This document shows positions 39,311 through 47,888 of a DNA stretch of 64,000 nt, in pieces (position 1 is the stretch's first letter; each line of letters opens with the position of its first letter). The translations under genes and the position numbers were made by a program. A model generated the notes under the pieces. It was not told the DNA's origin and did not search any database. It saw only the letters and a list, made by a program, of their open reading frames with translations. Origin of the DNA: Aliiglaciecola sp. 3_MG-2023 (lineage in GTDB: Bacteria > Pseudomonadota > Gammaproteobacteria > Enterobacterales > Alteromonadaceae); contig NZ_JAUORV010000017.1 in assembly GCF_030548205.1 (NCBI RefSeq), forward strand, positions 53,373 through 117,372, written 5' to 3'.

Positions 39311-40720
39311 TTAGCAGCTGTAGTACATGCCAAATTCTACTGGGTGAGTAGAAGAGTTAAGTAACTCAACTTCTGCAGATTTAAGCTCAAGATAAGCATC
39401 AATCATGTCATCAGTCATAACGCCACCAGCCGTCAAGAATTCACGATCACTATCCAAAGCTTCTAGAGCTTGTTCTAATGAACTTGAAACTGTTGGGATT
39501 TCTGCCGCTTCTTCTGGAGGAAGATCATAAAGATCTTTATCCATAGCATCGCCAGGGTGGATCTTATTTTTAATTCCGTCAAGACCAGCCATTAACATTG
39601 CAGTGAATGACAAGTATGGGTTACCTGTTGGATCAGGGAAACGTACTTCGATACGACGAGCACGTTCACTATTCACGTGAGGAATACGGATAGATGCAGA
39701 ACGGTTACAAGCAGAATATGCTAACATTACCGGTGCTTCAAACCCTGGGACCAAACGCTTATAAGAGTTAGTAGAAGCGTTAGTGAATGCGTTAATCGCG
39801 CGAGCGTGTTTGATAATACCACCAATGTAGAACAAGGCTTCTTCAGACATACCAGCATATTTGTCACCAGCAAAAACGTTTTTACCGCCTTTACTAATAG
39901 ATTGGTGAACATGCATACCTGAACCATTATCACCTACTAGAGGCTTAGGCATAAAGGTCGCTGTTTGACCGTAAGCATGAGCTACGTTATGCACTACATA
40001 CTTATAGATTTGAACTTCATCAGCTTTTTTAACTAGCGTGTTAAACAAGCAAGCGATTTCGTTTTGACCTGCTGTTGCTACTTCGTGGTGATGGGCTTCA
40101 ACAGTTAGTCCCATTTCTTCCATAACAAGACACATAGCAGCACGAGTATCATTTGATGAATCAACTGGAGGAACTGGGAAGTATCCGCCTTTGATACCTG
40201 GACGGTGGCCCATGTTGCCGCCTTCAAACTCAGCACCTGAATTCCAAGAAGCTTCTTCAGCATCAATTTTGAAGAAAGAACCAGACATAGTAGTGCTATA
40301 TTTCACGTCGTCAAACAAGAAAAACTCTGGCTCTGGACCGATATAGACTTCATCACCGATTCCAGTCGATTTTAAATATTCTTCTGCACGACGAGCCACA
40401 GAACGAGGGTCGCGGTCGTAACCTTGCATAGTTGAAGGCTCAAGTATGTCACAACGAACGTTAATTTGTGTTTCTTCTGCGAATGGGTCAAGAACGACTG
40501 TTTCTGGATCAGGCATAAGTACCATGTCAGATTCATTAATGCCTTTCCAACCAGCGATAGAAGAACCATCAAACATTTTACCTTCTTCAAAGAAGTCTTC
40601 AGTTACTTGATGAGATGGGATTGAAACGTGCTGCTCTTTACCTTTTGTATCGGTAAAACGTAGATCAACAAATTTCGCTTCGGTTTCTTTGATAAGGTCT
40701 AAAGCCTTTTCTACTGACAT
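39311..40720 (-). CDS. glnA: Glutamine synthetase type I
   Basis: ATP-dependent glutamine synthesis from glutamate and ammonium; dodecamer. 469 residues from the ATG at 40720, chosen because GGAGG lies five bases upstream; the frame is open 14 codons further. Motifs: [11 protein letters not shown]-binding [14 protein letters not shown] and the adenylylation loop [13 protein letters not shown] sequence ([12 protein letters not shown]) with its Tyr, so it should be controlled by GlnE. Also under a sigma-54/NtrC-type promoter (see 40788-40803). Completes GS-GOGAT with gltBD. Confidence 0.97.
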   Translation of the reverse strand: MSVEKALDLIKETEAKFVDLRFTDTKGKEQHVSIPSHQVTEDFFEEGKMFDGSSIAGWKGINESDMVLMPDPETVVLDPFAEETQINVRCDILEPSTMQGYDRDPRSVARRAEEYLKSTGIGDEVYIGPEPEFFLFDDVKYSTTMSGSFFKIDAEEASWNSGAEFEGGNMGHRPGIKGGYFPVPPVDSSNDTRAAMCLVMEEMGLTVEAHHHEVATAGQNEIACLFNTLVKKADEVQIYKYVVHNVAHAYGQTATFMPKPLVGDNGSGMHVHQSISKGGKNVFAGDKYAGMSEEALFYIGGIIKHARAINAFTNASTNSYKRLVPGFEAPVMLAYSACNRSASIRIPHVNSERARRIEVRFPDPTGNPYLSFTAMLMAGLDGIKNKIHPGDAMDKDLYDLPPEEAAEIPTVSSSLEQALEALDSDREFLTAGGVMTDDMIDAYLELKSAEVELLNSSTHPVEFGMYYSC

Positions 40721-40787
40721 TGTGTCCTCCTGAATATAATCAAAGATTATGGTATTTTTCAATCTTGCAATACTAGTTGCTCAACTA

Positions 40788-40803
40788 AGCGATTTTCATG
40801 CCA
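40788..40803 (-). promoter_or_regulatory. Sigma-54 promoter of glnA
   Basis: Minus strand TGGCATGAAAATCGCT fits TGGCAC-G-N4-TTGCA: full TGGCA at -24 and GC at -12, correct spacing. Predicted start near 40777, leaving a leader of about 57 bases. A second, weaker match (AGCAACTAGTATTGCA) lies at 40766-40781. Confidence 0.6.
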
Positions 40804-40876
40804 TATGCATGACGCCCCTAAAGTACCTGTTCTTTCGTTGAAATGGTGAATAAACAACGCTACCCCAAGTAATTTT

Positions 40877-40913
40877 TGCACCATACGTGATCACAAAGCC
40901 CTAATATGGTGCG
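40877..40913 (-). promoter_or_regulatory. Tandem NtrC-like sites upstream of glnA
   Basis: Two 17-base sites 20 bases apart: TGCACCATACGTGATCA (40877-40893, strong left half) and AGCCCTAATATGGTGCG (40897-40913, strong right half), compared with the NtrC pattern TGCACC-N5-GGTGCA. They begin 74 bases upstream of the -24 element, a normal enhancer distance. Confidence 0.55.
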
Positions 40914-41026
40914 CTAGTTATTTATATTAGGAACTAGTTTACTCAGATTAACCTAATAACAAACAGATAGATGTATTATTTTGATATTGGCTATTACTAT
41001 CTTTTTCACAAAACAGTGCATGCTAA

Positions 41027-42241
41027 TTAAAATTTCGCACCAAGCCACAGCCAAAGCTTGTCGGTATCAGTTTTCCCACTTTCACCAGAGTAGTTGGCAT
41101 ACTTGATCCCCATGGAATAATTAGCAGAGACTTTGTAGGTATATAGCAAATCAATTTCACTGCCAAGATCATCTACCAGCTCTGTGGATTCGTCTGCTTC
41201 AAAGTCATGATAGGTCGCAGTCAAACTTCCACCAGCCAATTTCCCAGAAAGTGTTACGGATAAGTCTACTAGCCCCTGTGCAGGTGTAGCTAAAAATATA
41301 TCAGCCCAGCCATTAAATTTATGCAAAGTCGCTAGGGGTGTAGAGAATCCATAATTTCCCTCATCGGAACCAAGTACTTCGTAACCAATTTTTGCGGTAA
41401 CACCTGAAAATACTGCGCCAGCTTCTAGCATTAAGTAATCCGCATCAAAGCTAGTGGTTGCAGAATCACTGCTTTGGGTCGCATATTCTGCCGTATAGAT
41501 AAGTTTAGTATCACCTACAACGTTGTTTCCTGAAAATCGGATACCAAAGGTGTCCAACGAGTTTTCAACATTATTGTCAACCTCAAGTAAATAGCCGTAA
41601 GCCGTTATTTTTCCCACAGATGAATTATACGAGGCATTGATTAGATGATCTTTAGCATCCAAATCTGCAGCTTCAGCGAAAATACGGTTGCGTTGCGTTA
41701 AATAGGCATATTTTAATGAAACGGCTTTCACAGGACTGTAATCAAAACTGAAACCATCAAAGGTTTGACGGTCTTGACGCCAGCCTACATGGCCAATAAA
41801 ACGATGATTGTCCATGGTAATCACTTGCCTACCCACTTTAGCGGTAAATTCGTCAGTAGAGTATTGAAGATACCCCTGATCGAGCTCAGTATGCTCAGGA
41901 TCTGCTATCACTGAATAGATTCCGGAGTTATAACCTGTTGGCCCGACCGTATAATCGCCCTGCCCTAACACTATACGCGTATCTTCCACTTCAATCATGG
42001 CTGAAAAATTCTTATAACTCGCTGATTGATAGCTCAACAAAGTGCGCAAGGTAAGTGCACTTGCATCTTCCACCGCATTGTCTTGCTCCACAGATTCATA
42101 GCGCAACAGAAAATTAGCCTTAGCCGTGCCATTTGCCATAGCTTCAGTCACAGATTCTGCAGCATTAGCAGACATAGTAGATACATTCAACAGAGCAAGG
42201 GGTACTGCAACATTAAGTGTTTTTTTTGCTAACGTTTTCAT
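41027..42241 (-). CDS. Outer-membrane porin, alginate-export-like family
   Basis: About 404 residues. Signal peptide from the ATG at 42241 (MKTLAKKTLNVAVPLALLN...MSANA), then a beta-barrel with alternating strands and C-terminal Phe (LWLWLGAKF). RYESVEQDN...ALTLRTLLSY and VGRQVITMDNHRFIGHVGWRQDRQTFDG match alginate-export-type porins. Alginate genes are absent. It follows nrtD by 121 bases with no terminator in between, so it is most likely the last gene of the nitrate ABC operon and may admit nitrate or another anion across the outer membrane (inference). Confidence 0.78.
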   Translation of the reverse strand: MKTLAKKTLNVAVPLALLNVSTMSANAAESVTEAMANGTAKANFLLRYESVEQDNAVEDASALTLRTLLSYQSASYKNFSAMIEVEDTRIVLGQGDYTVGPTGYNSGIYSVIADPEHTELDQGYLQYSTDEFTAKVGRQVITMDNHRFIGHVGWRQDRQTFDGFSFDYSPVKAVSLKYAYLTQRNRIFAEAADLDAKDHLINASYNSSVGKITAYGYLLEVDNNVENSLDTFGIRFSGNNVVGDTKLIYTAEYATQSSDSATTSFDADYLMLEAGAVFSGVTAKIGYEVLGSDEGNYGFSTPLATLHKFNGWADIFLATPAQGLVDLSVTLSGKLAGGSLTATYHDFEADESTELVDDLGSEIDLLYTYKVSANYSMGIKYANYSGESGKTDTDKLWLWLGAKF

Positions 42242-42362
42242 CGTCTTTTCTCTTATTTTAGGCATGACTTTGCCGAGACTTTGGCTGGCTAATAAGCTCA
42301 TTAGCACAAACCTAAGTCTTGGTTTACATGGTATTTAAAGGTTAATGTGTTTAAATTTTGTC

Positions 42363-43217
42363 TTAGCCGGTTTTTAAGCTTCCTGGCTGTCCTTTGGCGG
42401 ATTTGCTTTTTCGGTGAGAATCCACAGACTCTACTTTTCTTTGTTTTTCATACAAGAATTTAAGTACTTCATGTCGATAATGGTTGTACTGAGGATTATC
42501 GGCTAACTCAATGCGATTTCGTGGTCGCTCTAAATCGATGGATAAAATTTCGCCTATGGTTGCCGACGGTCCATTGGTCATCATGACGATACGATCAGAC
42601 AGTAAAACAGCTTCATCCACATCGTGGGTGATCATAATAACGGTATTTCCCAATTGACTATGTATTTCCATTACTGAGTCTTGCAAATGTGCGCGGGTTA
42701 GCGCATCCAAAGCTCCGAAAGGTTCGTCCATTAACAGTACTTTTGGCTCCATGGCGAGGGCCCGGGCGATGCCTACCCGCTGTTTCATTCCGCCTGATAT
42801 TTCCGACGGCAATTTATCTGCAGCATGGCTCATATGCACAAGCTCAAGATTGTGCTCAACCCAGTCCTTAATTTCTTTTTTAGAGCGTCCTGTCTGGGTT
42901 TGTTTTACCGCAAGCTCGACATTTTTGTAAGCAGACAACCATGGCAGTAATGAATGATTCTGAAAGACTACGGCCCTTTCAGGTCCAGGCTCGTTGACTT
43001 CTTGCCCTTCGAGTATCACCCCACCAGTAGTGGCCTGATACAATCCGGCAATGAGATTTAGAACCGTCGACTTTCCGCAGCCAGAGTGACCGATTAAGGA
43101 TATAAACTCACCTTTTTGAATTTTTAAATTCACATCCGTCAATGCAGTGAAAGGCCCTTTTGGTGTAGGGAAATCTATTGCTACTTGGGTTAGTTCAAGT
43201 TGATGTTTAAATGTCAT
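42363..43217 (-). CDS. nrtD: Nitrate ABC transporter ATP-binding protein
   Basis: ATPase of a nitrate/bicarbonate/taurine-type importer, about 284 residues. Walker A GHSGCGKST, signature SGGMKQRVGIARAL, Walker B VLLMDEPFGALD, switch His in MITHDVDEA. I chose the second ATG (43217): AGGAAA then stands at proper distance, while for the first ATG it abuts the codon. Operon nrtA-nrtB-nrtD. Confidence 0.92.
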   Translation of the reverse strand: MTFKHQLELTQVAIDFPTPKGPFTALTDVNLKIQKGEFISLIGHSGCGKSTVLNLIAGLYQATTGGVILEGQEVNEPGPERAVVFQNHSLLPWLSAYKNVELAVKQTQTGRSKKEIKDWVEHNLELVHMSHAADKLPSEISGGMKQRVGIARALAMEPKVLLMDEPFGALDALTRAHLQDSVMEIHSQLGNTVIMITHDVDEAVLLSDRIVMMTNGPSATIGEILSIDLERPRNRIELADNPQYNHYRHEVLKFLYEKQRKVESVDSHRKSKSAKGQPGSLKTG

Positions 43218-43229
43218 GATCATTTCCTC

Positions 43230-44219
43230 TTAGCGTAAAGTCGCTGATTTATCCCAACTTACCCACTTCTGAAGCTGCAACATTAACCGATCCAGTATGA
43301 AGCCGATGATGCCAATGGTGAGTACTGCAACCATTATACGAGCCAAAGATTCCGAGCTTCCGTTTTGAAACTCATCCCAGACAAACTTGCCTAGCCCAGG
43401 GTTTTGCGCCAACATTTCGGCTGCGATCAACACCATCCAACCAATACCTAACGACAGACGTAAACCCGTAAAAATCGCTGGAATTGAGGAAGGCATTACA
43501 ATTTTTATTACATGTTGGATAGGATTTAGTCTTAATACCTTACTGACATTAATAAGATCCTTATCAATGCTCGATACACCAACGGCGGTGTTAATCAGAG
43601 TCGGCCATAAACAACAAAGTGCCACTGTTGCTGCAGAAGTTATAAAAGACTTGGCGAACATAGGATCATCAGACACATAAACGGCACTGACCACCATTGT
43701 TACTAACGGCAACCATGCGAGGGGAGAAATGGGTTTAAATAACTGAATCAATGGGTTGATAGCCGCGTATGAAGACTTACTTAATCCACATAGAATCCCC
43801 AAAGGAACCGCGAAAAGTGATGCCATAACAAAGCCTACCATGACCGTATAAAGGCTCGTCCAAATCTGTTGAAAGAATGTTGGAGCGCCGGTGAAGGCTC
43901 GAATTTTTGGTTGATAATTAGGGTCTTTTGCTACCCTTTCAGCATTGCGCTTATGTTGTCGCTCATAAAACGCTTCAGCTTTGCTTTGCTGGGTATAATG
44001 TTCATCTACCAATACCTTGGCCTGTTGCCAAACAGCAGTAGTACCAGGGAATTGCCCCAAAGAAGTATCAATATTTTTGGCTAATACATTCCACAGGCCA
44101 ATAAACACGACCAATCCAATTACCGGCAGCATTATGGTTTTTAGCCATCCAGTTAGCTTCACTAAATCGAAGCTTGCTTCTTTCTCTGTGATCATAGGAA
44201 TAGCTGCTTGTTTAGACAT
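43230..44219 (-). CDS. nrtB: Nitrate ABC transporter permease
   Basis: A 329-residue inner-membrane permease of the NrtB/CmpB type. One N-terminal membrane segment (IMLPVIGLVVFIGLWNVL) precedes a charged, probably periplasmic stretch (about residues 65-110). The BPD_transp_1 domain follows with the EAA loop (INVSKVLRLNPIQHVIKIVMPSSIPAIFTGLRLSLGIGW). GGAG before the ATG. In operon with nrtA and nrtD. Confidence 0.92.
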   Translation of the reverse strand: MSKQAAIPMITEKEASFDLVKLTGWLKTIMLPVIGLVVFIGLWNVLAKNIDTSLGQFPGTTAVWQQAKVLVDEHYTQQSKAEAFYERQHKRNAERVAKDPNYQPKIRAFTGAPTFFQQIWTSLYTVMVGFVMASLFAVPLGILCGLSKSSYAAINPLIQLFKPISPLAWLPLVTMVVSAVYVSDDPMFAKSFITSAATVALCCLWPTLINTAVGVSSIDKDLINVSKVLRLNPIQHVIKIVMPSSIPAIFTGLRLSLGIGWMVLIAAEMLAQNPGLGKFVWDEFQNGSSESLARIMVAVLTIGIIGFILDRLMLQLQKWVSWDKSATLR

Positions 44220-44252
44220 TTTAGTTCTCCGTTCGGTGAATTCACCTAAGCT

Positions 44253-45656
44253 TTAAAGCTTAGTGTCACCTTTGATTCCAATAGTAAATTTTTCCAAATA
44301 AGCATTTGGCTGAGTACCGTCATAAACAATATTATCGATGAAGTGTTTCTGAGCAGGTTTGAAGCCTGTTTCAGTAGCAAATTCAGGAAAATCTTTTGCA
44401 TCCGCTTTGCCTTCAGCAATCAATGCCTTTGCAGCTTGAGCATAAATGTCTGGACGATAAACTTGCTTGGCAATGTCTTTGTACCAAGAGTCCGGTTTTT
44501 GCTCACTAATTTGGCCCCAACGACGCATTTGGGTTAAATACCAAATGGCATCACTGTAAAATGGATAAGTCGCGTTATAACGGAAGAAAACGTTGAAGTC
44601 TGGAACCTCTCGTTTGTCTCCTTTTTCATATTCAAACGTACCTACCATGCTGTTTGCAATTACCTCAGCGTCAGCACCAACATAAGCGCTTTTAGCTAAT
44701 ATTTTCACGGCCTCAGGACGGTTAGCATTGTTATTTTCATCTAACCAGATGGCAGCTCGAATCATAGCTTTAACCACGCGAATATGAGTATTCGGATTCT
44801 CCTCAGCCCATTTTTTGCTGACTCCAAAAACTTTCTCTGGGTTATCTTTCCAAATCTCATAGTCAGTGACTACGGGTACGCCAATACCTTTAAACACAGC
44901 CTGTTGATTCCAAGGTTCACCTACGCAGTAACCTTCGATTGTGCCAGCTTCCATAGTGGCTGGCATTTGAGGGGGTGGAGTCACTGACAACAACGCATCT
45001 GCATTTATTTGTCCGCTAGTATCATCTTTGTGTGGCGCATAGTAACCAGGATGGATGTTACCCGCAGCTAACCAATAGCGAAGCTCATAATTGTGAGTAG
45101 ATACTGGAAACACCATTCCCATCTTGAAAGGTTTACCTTGGTCTTTAAAACTGTCAATTACCGGTTTTAACGCATCGGCTTTTATCGGGTGTACTGGTTT
45201 TCCATTTTCATGGGGAATATGGGTTTTCATTTGACTCCAAATATCATTGGAGACAGTGATAGCGTTTCCGTTTAAATCCATACTGAAAGCAGTAATAATA
45301 TCGGCTTGCGTTCCATAGCCTATAGTTGCACCTAATGGTTGCCCTGCTAACATATGAGCACCATCTAGCTGCCCATCGATGACTCTATCGAGTAAGACTT
45401 TCCAATTTGCCTGAGCCTCTAAAGTGACATATAGCCCCTCATCTTCAAAAAATCGTTTTTCATACGCTATGGCTAACGGCGCCATATCGGTCAATTTAAT
45501 AAAACCAAACTTAAGCTCTTCTTTTTCCGGATAACCCACTTCTTGAGCATGCAAACTTGTGCTGCCAATCACTACGGCTATTGGGGCCAAAATCATAGCT
45601 TTACGCATCGACGATACCAATTTAATAACTGCATTCGACCATTTTGTTCGAGACAT
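44253..45656 (-). CDS. nrtA: Nitrate ABC transporter substrate-binding protein
   Basis: A 467-residue periplasmic binding protein of the NrtA/CmpA family. N-terminal export signal ([17 protein letters not shown]), then [19 protein letters not shown] and the ligand-pocket region [31 protein letters not shown] lies six bases before the ATG. First gene of the nitrate uptake operon, behind an ANTAR-type leader. Paralogous to the cytosolic sensor NasS further along, which lacks the signal peptide. Confidence 0.93.
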   Translation of the reverse strand: MSRTKWSNAVIKLVSSMRKAMILAPIAVVIGSTSLHAQEVGYPEKEELKFGFIKLTDMAPLAIAYEKRFFEDEGLYVTLEAQANWKVLLDRVIDGQLDGAHMLAGQPLGATIGYGTQADIITAFSMDLNGNAITVSNDIWSQMKTHIPHENGKPVHPIKADALKPVIDSFKDQGKPFKMGMVFPVSTHNYELRYWLAAGNIHPGYYAPHKDDTSGQINADALLSVTPPPQMPATMEAGTIEGYCVGEPWNQQAVFKGIGVPVVTDYEIWKDNPEKVFGVSKKWAEENPNTHIRVVKAMIRAAIWLDENNNANRPEAVKILAKSAYVGADAEVIANSMVGTFEYEKGDKREVPDFNVFFRYNATYPFYSDAIWYLTQMRRWGQISEQKPDSWYKDIAKQVYRPDIYAQAAKALIAEGKADAKDFPEFATETGFKPAQKHFIDNIVYDGTQPNAYLEKFTIGIKGDTKL

Positions 45657-45675
45657 AATCCACTCCGAATTTTTT

Positions 45676-45722
45676 CCAAAAAAAAACCCACGTCAACTCC
45701 AAAAACTTGAAGTTCACGTGGG
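45676..45722 (-). terminator. Leader terminator (attenuator) before nrtA
   Basis: On the minus strand CCCACGTGAACTTCAAG... pairs with ...TTGGAGTTGACGTGGG and is followed by nine T, about 20 bases upstream of the nrtA start and downstream of its promoter. A terminator inside a 5' leader implies regulated read-through. Its 5' arm overlaps the P2 hairpin. Confidence 0.85.
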
Positions 45723-45757
45723 CTACTTTGCCGTATCAAATAACTGCAACTTTGCAG
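45721..45757 (-). ncRNA. ANTAR-target RNA motif (P1 and P2 hexaloops) in nrtA leader
   Basis: Minus strand: P1 = CTGC-AAAGTT-GCAG (45744-45757) and P2 = GGC-AAAGTA-GCC (45721-45732), joined by an 11-base linker. Both hexaloops have A at position 1 and G at position 4, the known signature for ANTAR-protein binding. P2 and the terminator stem share bases, so forming P2 should block termination. NasT is the expected ligand. Confidence 0.75.
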
Positions 45758-45832
45758 ACAAATGATATTATGTTAGATGGACAACGCTTAGATTATTATT
45801 TTTGCTTTAAGCCTTTGTCTCGAGCGTTATAA

Positions 45833-45848
45833 AGCACGACTAATGCCA
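45833..45848 (-). promoter_or_regulatory. Sigma-54 promoter of the nrtA operon
   Basis: Minus strand TGGCATTAGTCGTGCT: TGGCA at -24 and TGC at -12 with correct spacing. Predicted start near 45822 gives a leader of about 165 nt holding P1, P2 and the terminator. Confidence 0.6.
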
Positions 45849-45910
45849 ACTTTTATTATCGTTAAATATCAACAACTTAAGATAAACCACTAGTGGCATC
45901 TCACTATTTG

Positions 45911-45947
45911 AAAACCATTGTAGTGCAATTTGCACTTTGAAATTGCC
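45911..45947 (-). promoter_or_regulatory. Candidate tandem NtrC sites upstream of nrtA
   Basis: Two degenerate 17-base sites 20 bases apart: AAAACCATTGTAGTGCA (45911-45927) and TGCACTTTGAAATTGCC (45931-45947), beginning 63 bases upstream of the -24 element. The same region can be read as a perfect palindrome AGTGCAA-T-TTGCACT (45922-45936). Confidence 0.45.
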
Positions 45948-45998
45948 TCATAAAAGTGCTCTTCCAGCATTTTCAGGGCTCTTATCTAAGGGTAATCA

Positions 45999-47087
45999 TT
46001 AACCTAACTTTGCTAACAATGGGGAAATTTGACGATAAATATCACTGCGATAGATCCCTTCTATACATCCTGTGGTTTCGGTATTGTCGGGAATTTGACC
46101 ACTATCTTGCATTTTTTGTAACAACCATTGACCATACTCAACGTCTGGATTATTGACGTCTTTGCCATCAACAGTAGTAGCAAATTGGTTGTAAGAAGGT
46201 ACTGAGCGCGGGGAAAGGGTTGCTTGCGTTAAGCAACTTCCTAATAAAGAGGGGGTAATGATCTCTAAAGGTTCACCTAAGAAGCCTTCCTGACTCATCA
46301 TTACCGCGGTTTCAAAACGATTAGGTACTGAGTCCAACCAATTACAAGCTTGCTTGAGAGCCGCGCAAATTGCTAAAACAGTATTTGGATTGGTTTCTGC
46401 AAATGACGCCAAAAAGCCTAACACTTTTTCTGGCGAGTCTTGCCATATGTCAGATGAGGTCACCACAGTAACGCCGCAACTGCCGCGAACGGCCTTGGCA
46501 TTCCACGGCCCACCAACACAAAATCCATCGATATCACCACTTAACATAGAATCGACCATATTAATTGGTGGTACAACACTGATATTTACATCGTCAAATG
46601 TGATTCCGCCACTCAACAACCAATCTTTGAGTTGATAGTGATGACAACTGTAAGGAAATACCGTAGCAAATGAAAGTTTGGTTTGATTGTGCTGGGTTCG
46701 ATAGTCGATAACGTTTTTGAGAAGTTTAGCATCAAGGGGAAAGTCTAACTGAAAAATTTTATTGACCGACAATAGCTCTTTAATCAGGGGTTCAGATAAG
46801 GTAATGCCATTACCATTTTGACTTAACACCATAGGTGTCAAAACATGGATAGGTGCAACGCCCAATCCTAACGTACTGGCAATGGGCATAGGGGCAAGCA
46901 TCTGTGCCGCATCTAAAACACCAGCATGTAACTTGTCTCGTAAGGTCGCCCAGGAATTTTGTTTCTGTAGAGTTACGTCTAAACCCCAGTGTTCAAAATA
47001 TCCTAAATTTTTTGCAACCACAAAAGGGGCGCAATCAGTAAGAGGGCTAAATCCTAACGTTAATTGTGTTTTTTCAGGTTTCATCAT
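45999..47087 (-). CDS. nasS: Nitrate sensor NasS (cytosolic NrtA-like)
   Basis: 362 residues, homologous to NrtA but with no signal peptide (starts directly LTLGFSPLTDCAPFVVAKNLGYF), as expected for a cytosolic nitrate/nitrite sensor. Ligand region AAQMLAPMPIASTLGLG and GDIDGFCVGGPWNAKAV. In Azotobacter, Pseudomonas and Paracoccus, NasS holds NasT inactive until nitrate binds. Lies 15 bases behind nasT in the same operon, the canonical pairing in reversed order. Confidence 0.9.
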   Translation of the reverse strand: MMKPEKTQLTLGFSPLTDCAPFVVAKNLGYFEHWGLDVTLQKQNSWATLRDKLHAGVLDAAQMLAPMPIASTLGLGVAPIHVLTPMVLSQNGNGITLSEPLIKELLSVNKIFQLDFPLDAKLLKNVIDYRTQHNQTKLSFATVFPYSCHHYQLKDWLLSGGITFDDVNISVVPPINMVDSMLSGDIDGFCVGGPWNAKAVRGSCGVTVVTSSDIWQDSPEKVLGFLASFAETNPNTVLAICAALKQACNWLDSVPNRFETAVMMSQEGFLGEPLEIITPSLLGSCLTQATLSPRSVPSYNQFATTVDGKDVNNPDVEYGQWLLQKMQDSGQIPDNTETTGCIEGIYRSDIYRQISPLLAKLG

Positions 47088-47102
47088 GTTTTGTATTACA
47101 AC

Positions 47103-47756
47103 TTACAACGAATTAAACATCGATATTATGGTTTTGGCCACATCATCTAACTTTTGACCAGTATCCATAGCCGTTTTTCGCATAGTATGGAATGCCTGGT
47201 CTTCACTGATATTCTTATTTTTCATTAGTATTCGTTTAGCCTGGTCAATATTCTTTCGAGAATTTAGTTGCTGTTTGGTATCGCTTAACTCAGTTTTCAA
47301 TTTTTGAAATTCGCGAAACCTAGCAACAGCGGCATCTAATATGGGTTTTACCCGATGAGGTTCAAGATCACCCACTACATAAGCACTAACCCCAGATTCA
47401 ATACTTTGATTGATAGTGTCTGTATCTTCTTCGCTAGAAAACATAACCACAGGTTTGGGGTCAATATTTTTGATCGTATGCAAACTTTCCAGAATATCCC
47501 GACTAGGTGACTCAATATCGATAACGATAATATCTGGTTGGAGTTGATCTACTTGCTTTAACAAAGTACCCGATGGACTGGCTAAATGGCTTATTTCATA
47601 GCGAGAATCACCCAAAGCAGCAGTAACAAGATCAGCACGATGAGTATTTTCATCAATTAGCAGAATCCGTAGGTTTTTCGCGCTTTGAGCTAAATTTTGT
47701 TTGTTCTTAATACTCGCCAAAACACATATCCAGCTTTGAATTGAAGGGATTACCAT
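47103..47756 (-). CDS. nasT: ANTAR-domain antiterminator NasT
   Basis: 217 residues. Receiver-like domain (LRILLIDENTHRADLV; Asp in VIDIESPSRD) followed by a coiled linker and ANTAR RNA-binding domain (about residues 150-215: NIDQAKRILMKNKNISEDQAFHTMRKTAMDTG). Binds paired hexaloop hairpins to prevent termination. Three matching leaders occur in this window. The given ATG adds about 25 residues before the usual start and has no good ribosome-binding site; translation may begin downstream, e.g. at a TTG near 47720. Confidence 0.92.
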   Translation of the reverse strand: MVIPSIQSWICVLASIKNKQNLAQSAKNLRILLIDENTHRADLVTAALGDSRYEISHLASPSGTLLKQVDQLQPDIIVIDIESPSRDILESLHTIKNIDPKPVVMFSSEEDTDTINQSIESGVSAYVVGDLEPHRVKPILDAAVARFREFQKLKTELSDTKQQLNSRKNIDQAKRILMKNKNISEDQAFHTMRKTAMDTGQKLDDVAKTIISMFNSL

Positions 47757-47772
47757 GGGTAAATGTAGTCAC

Positions 47773-47788
47773 AGCAATCTCCACACCA
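47773..47788 (-). promoter_or_regulatory. Weak sigma-54-type promoter before nasT
   Basis: Minus strand TGGTGTGGAGATTGCT: TGG at -24 and perfect TTGCT at -12. Predicted start near 47762 would leave only six bases before the annotated ATG, so either this promoter is wrong or the true start codon lies further in. Confidence 0.35.
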
Positions 47789-47869
47789 TAAATATGCCCC
47801 TAATAAAATCAAACACTTAGCAAAAGTCGTTTGCAATATTGCAATCATGTTCTAATTTGCTTGTGCAAG

Positions 47870-47886
47870 CGCACCAATTTTGTGCA
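47870..47886 (-). promoter_or_regulatory. NtrC-like site before nasTS
   Basis: CGCACCAATTTTGTGCA, a near-perfect fit to the NtrC pattern TGCACCAAAATGGTGCA on either strand (minus: TGCACAAAATTGGTGCG). It lies 82 bases upstream of the candidate -24 element and against the ybiB stop. A half-site TTGTGCA lies 19 bases closer to nasT. Confidence 0.55.
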
Positions 47887-47888
47887 AA

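Noticed and set aside
45922..45936. AGTGCAA-T-TTGCACT palindrome read as a separate repressor operator
   Set aside because: It coincides with the two degenerate NtrC-like sites expected at this distance from the sigma-54 promoter; no local repressor gene suggests another reading.
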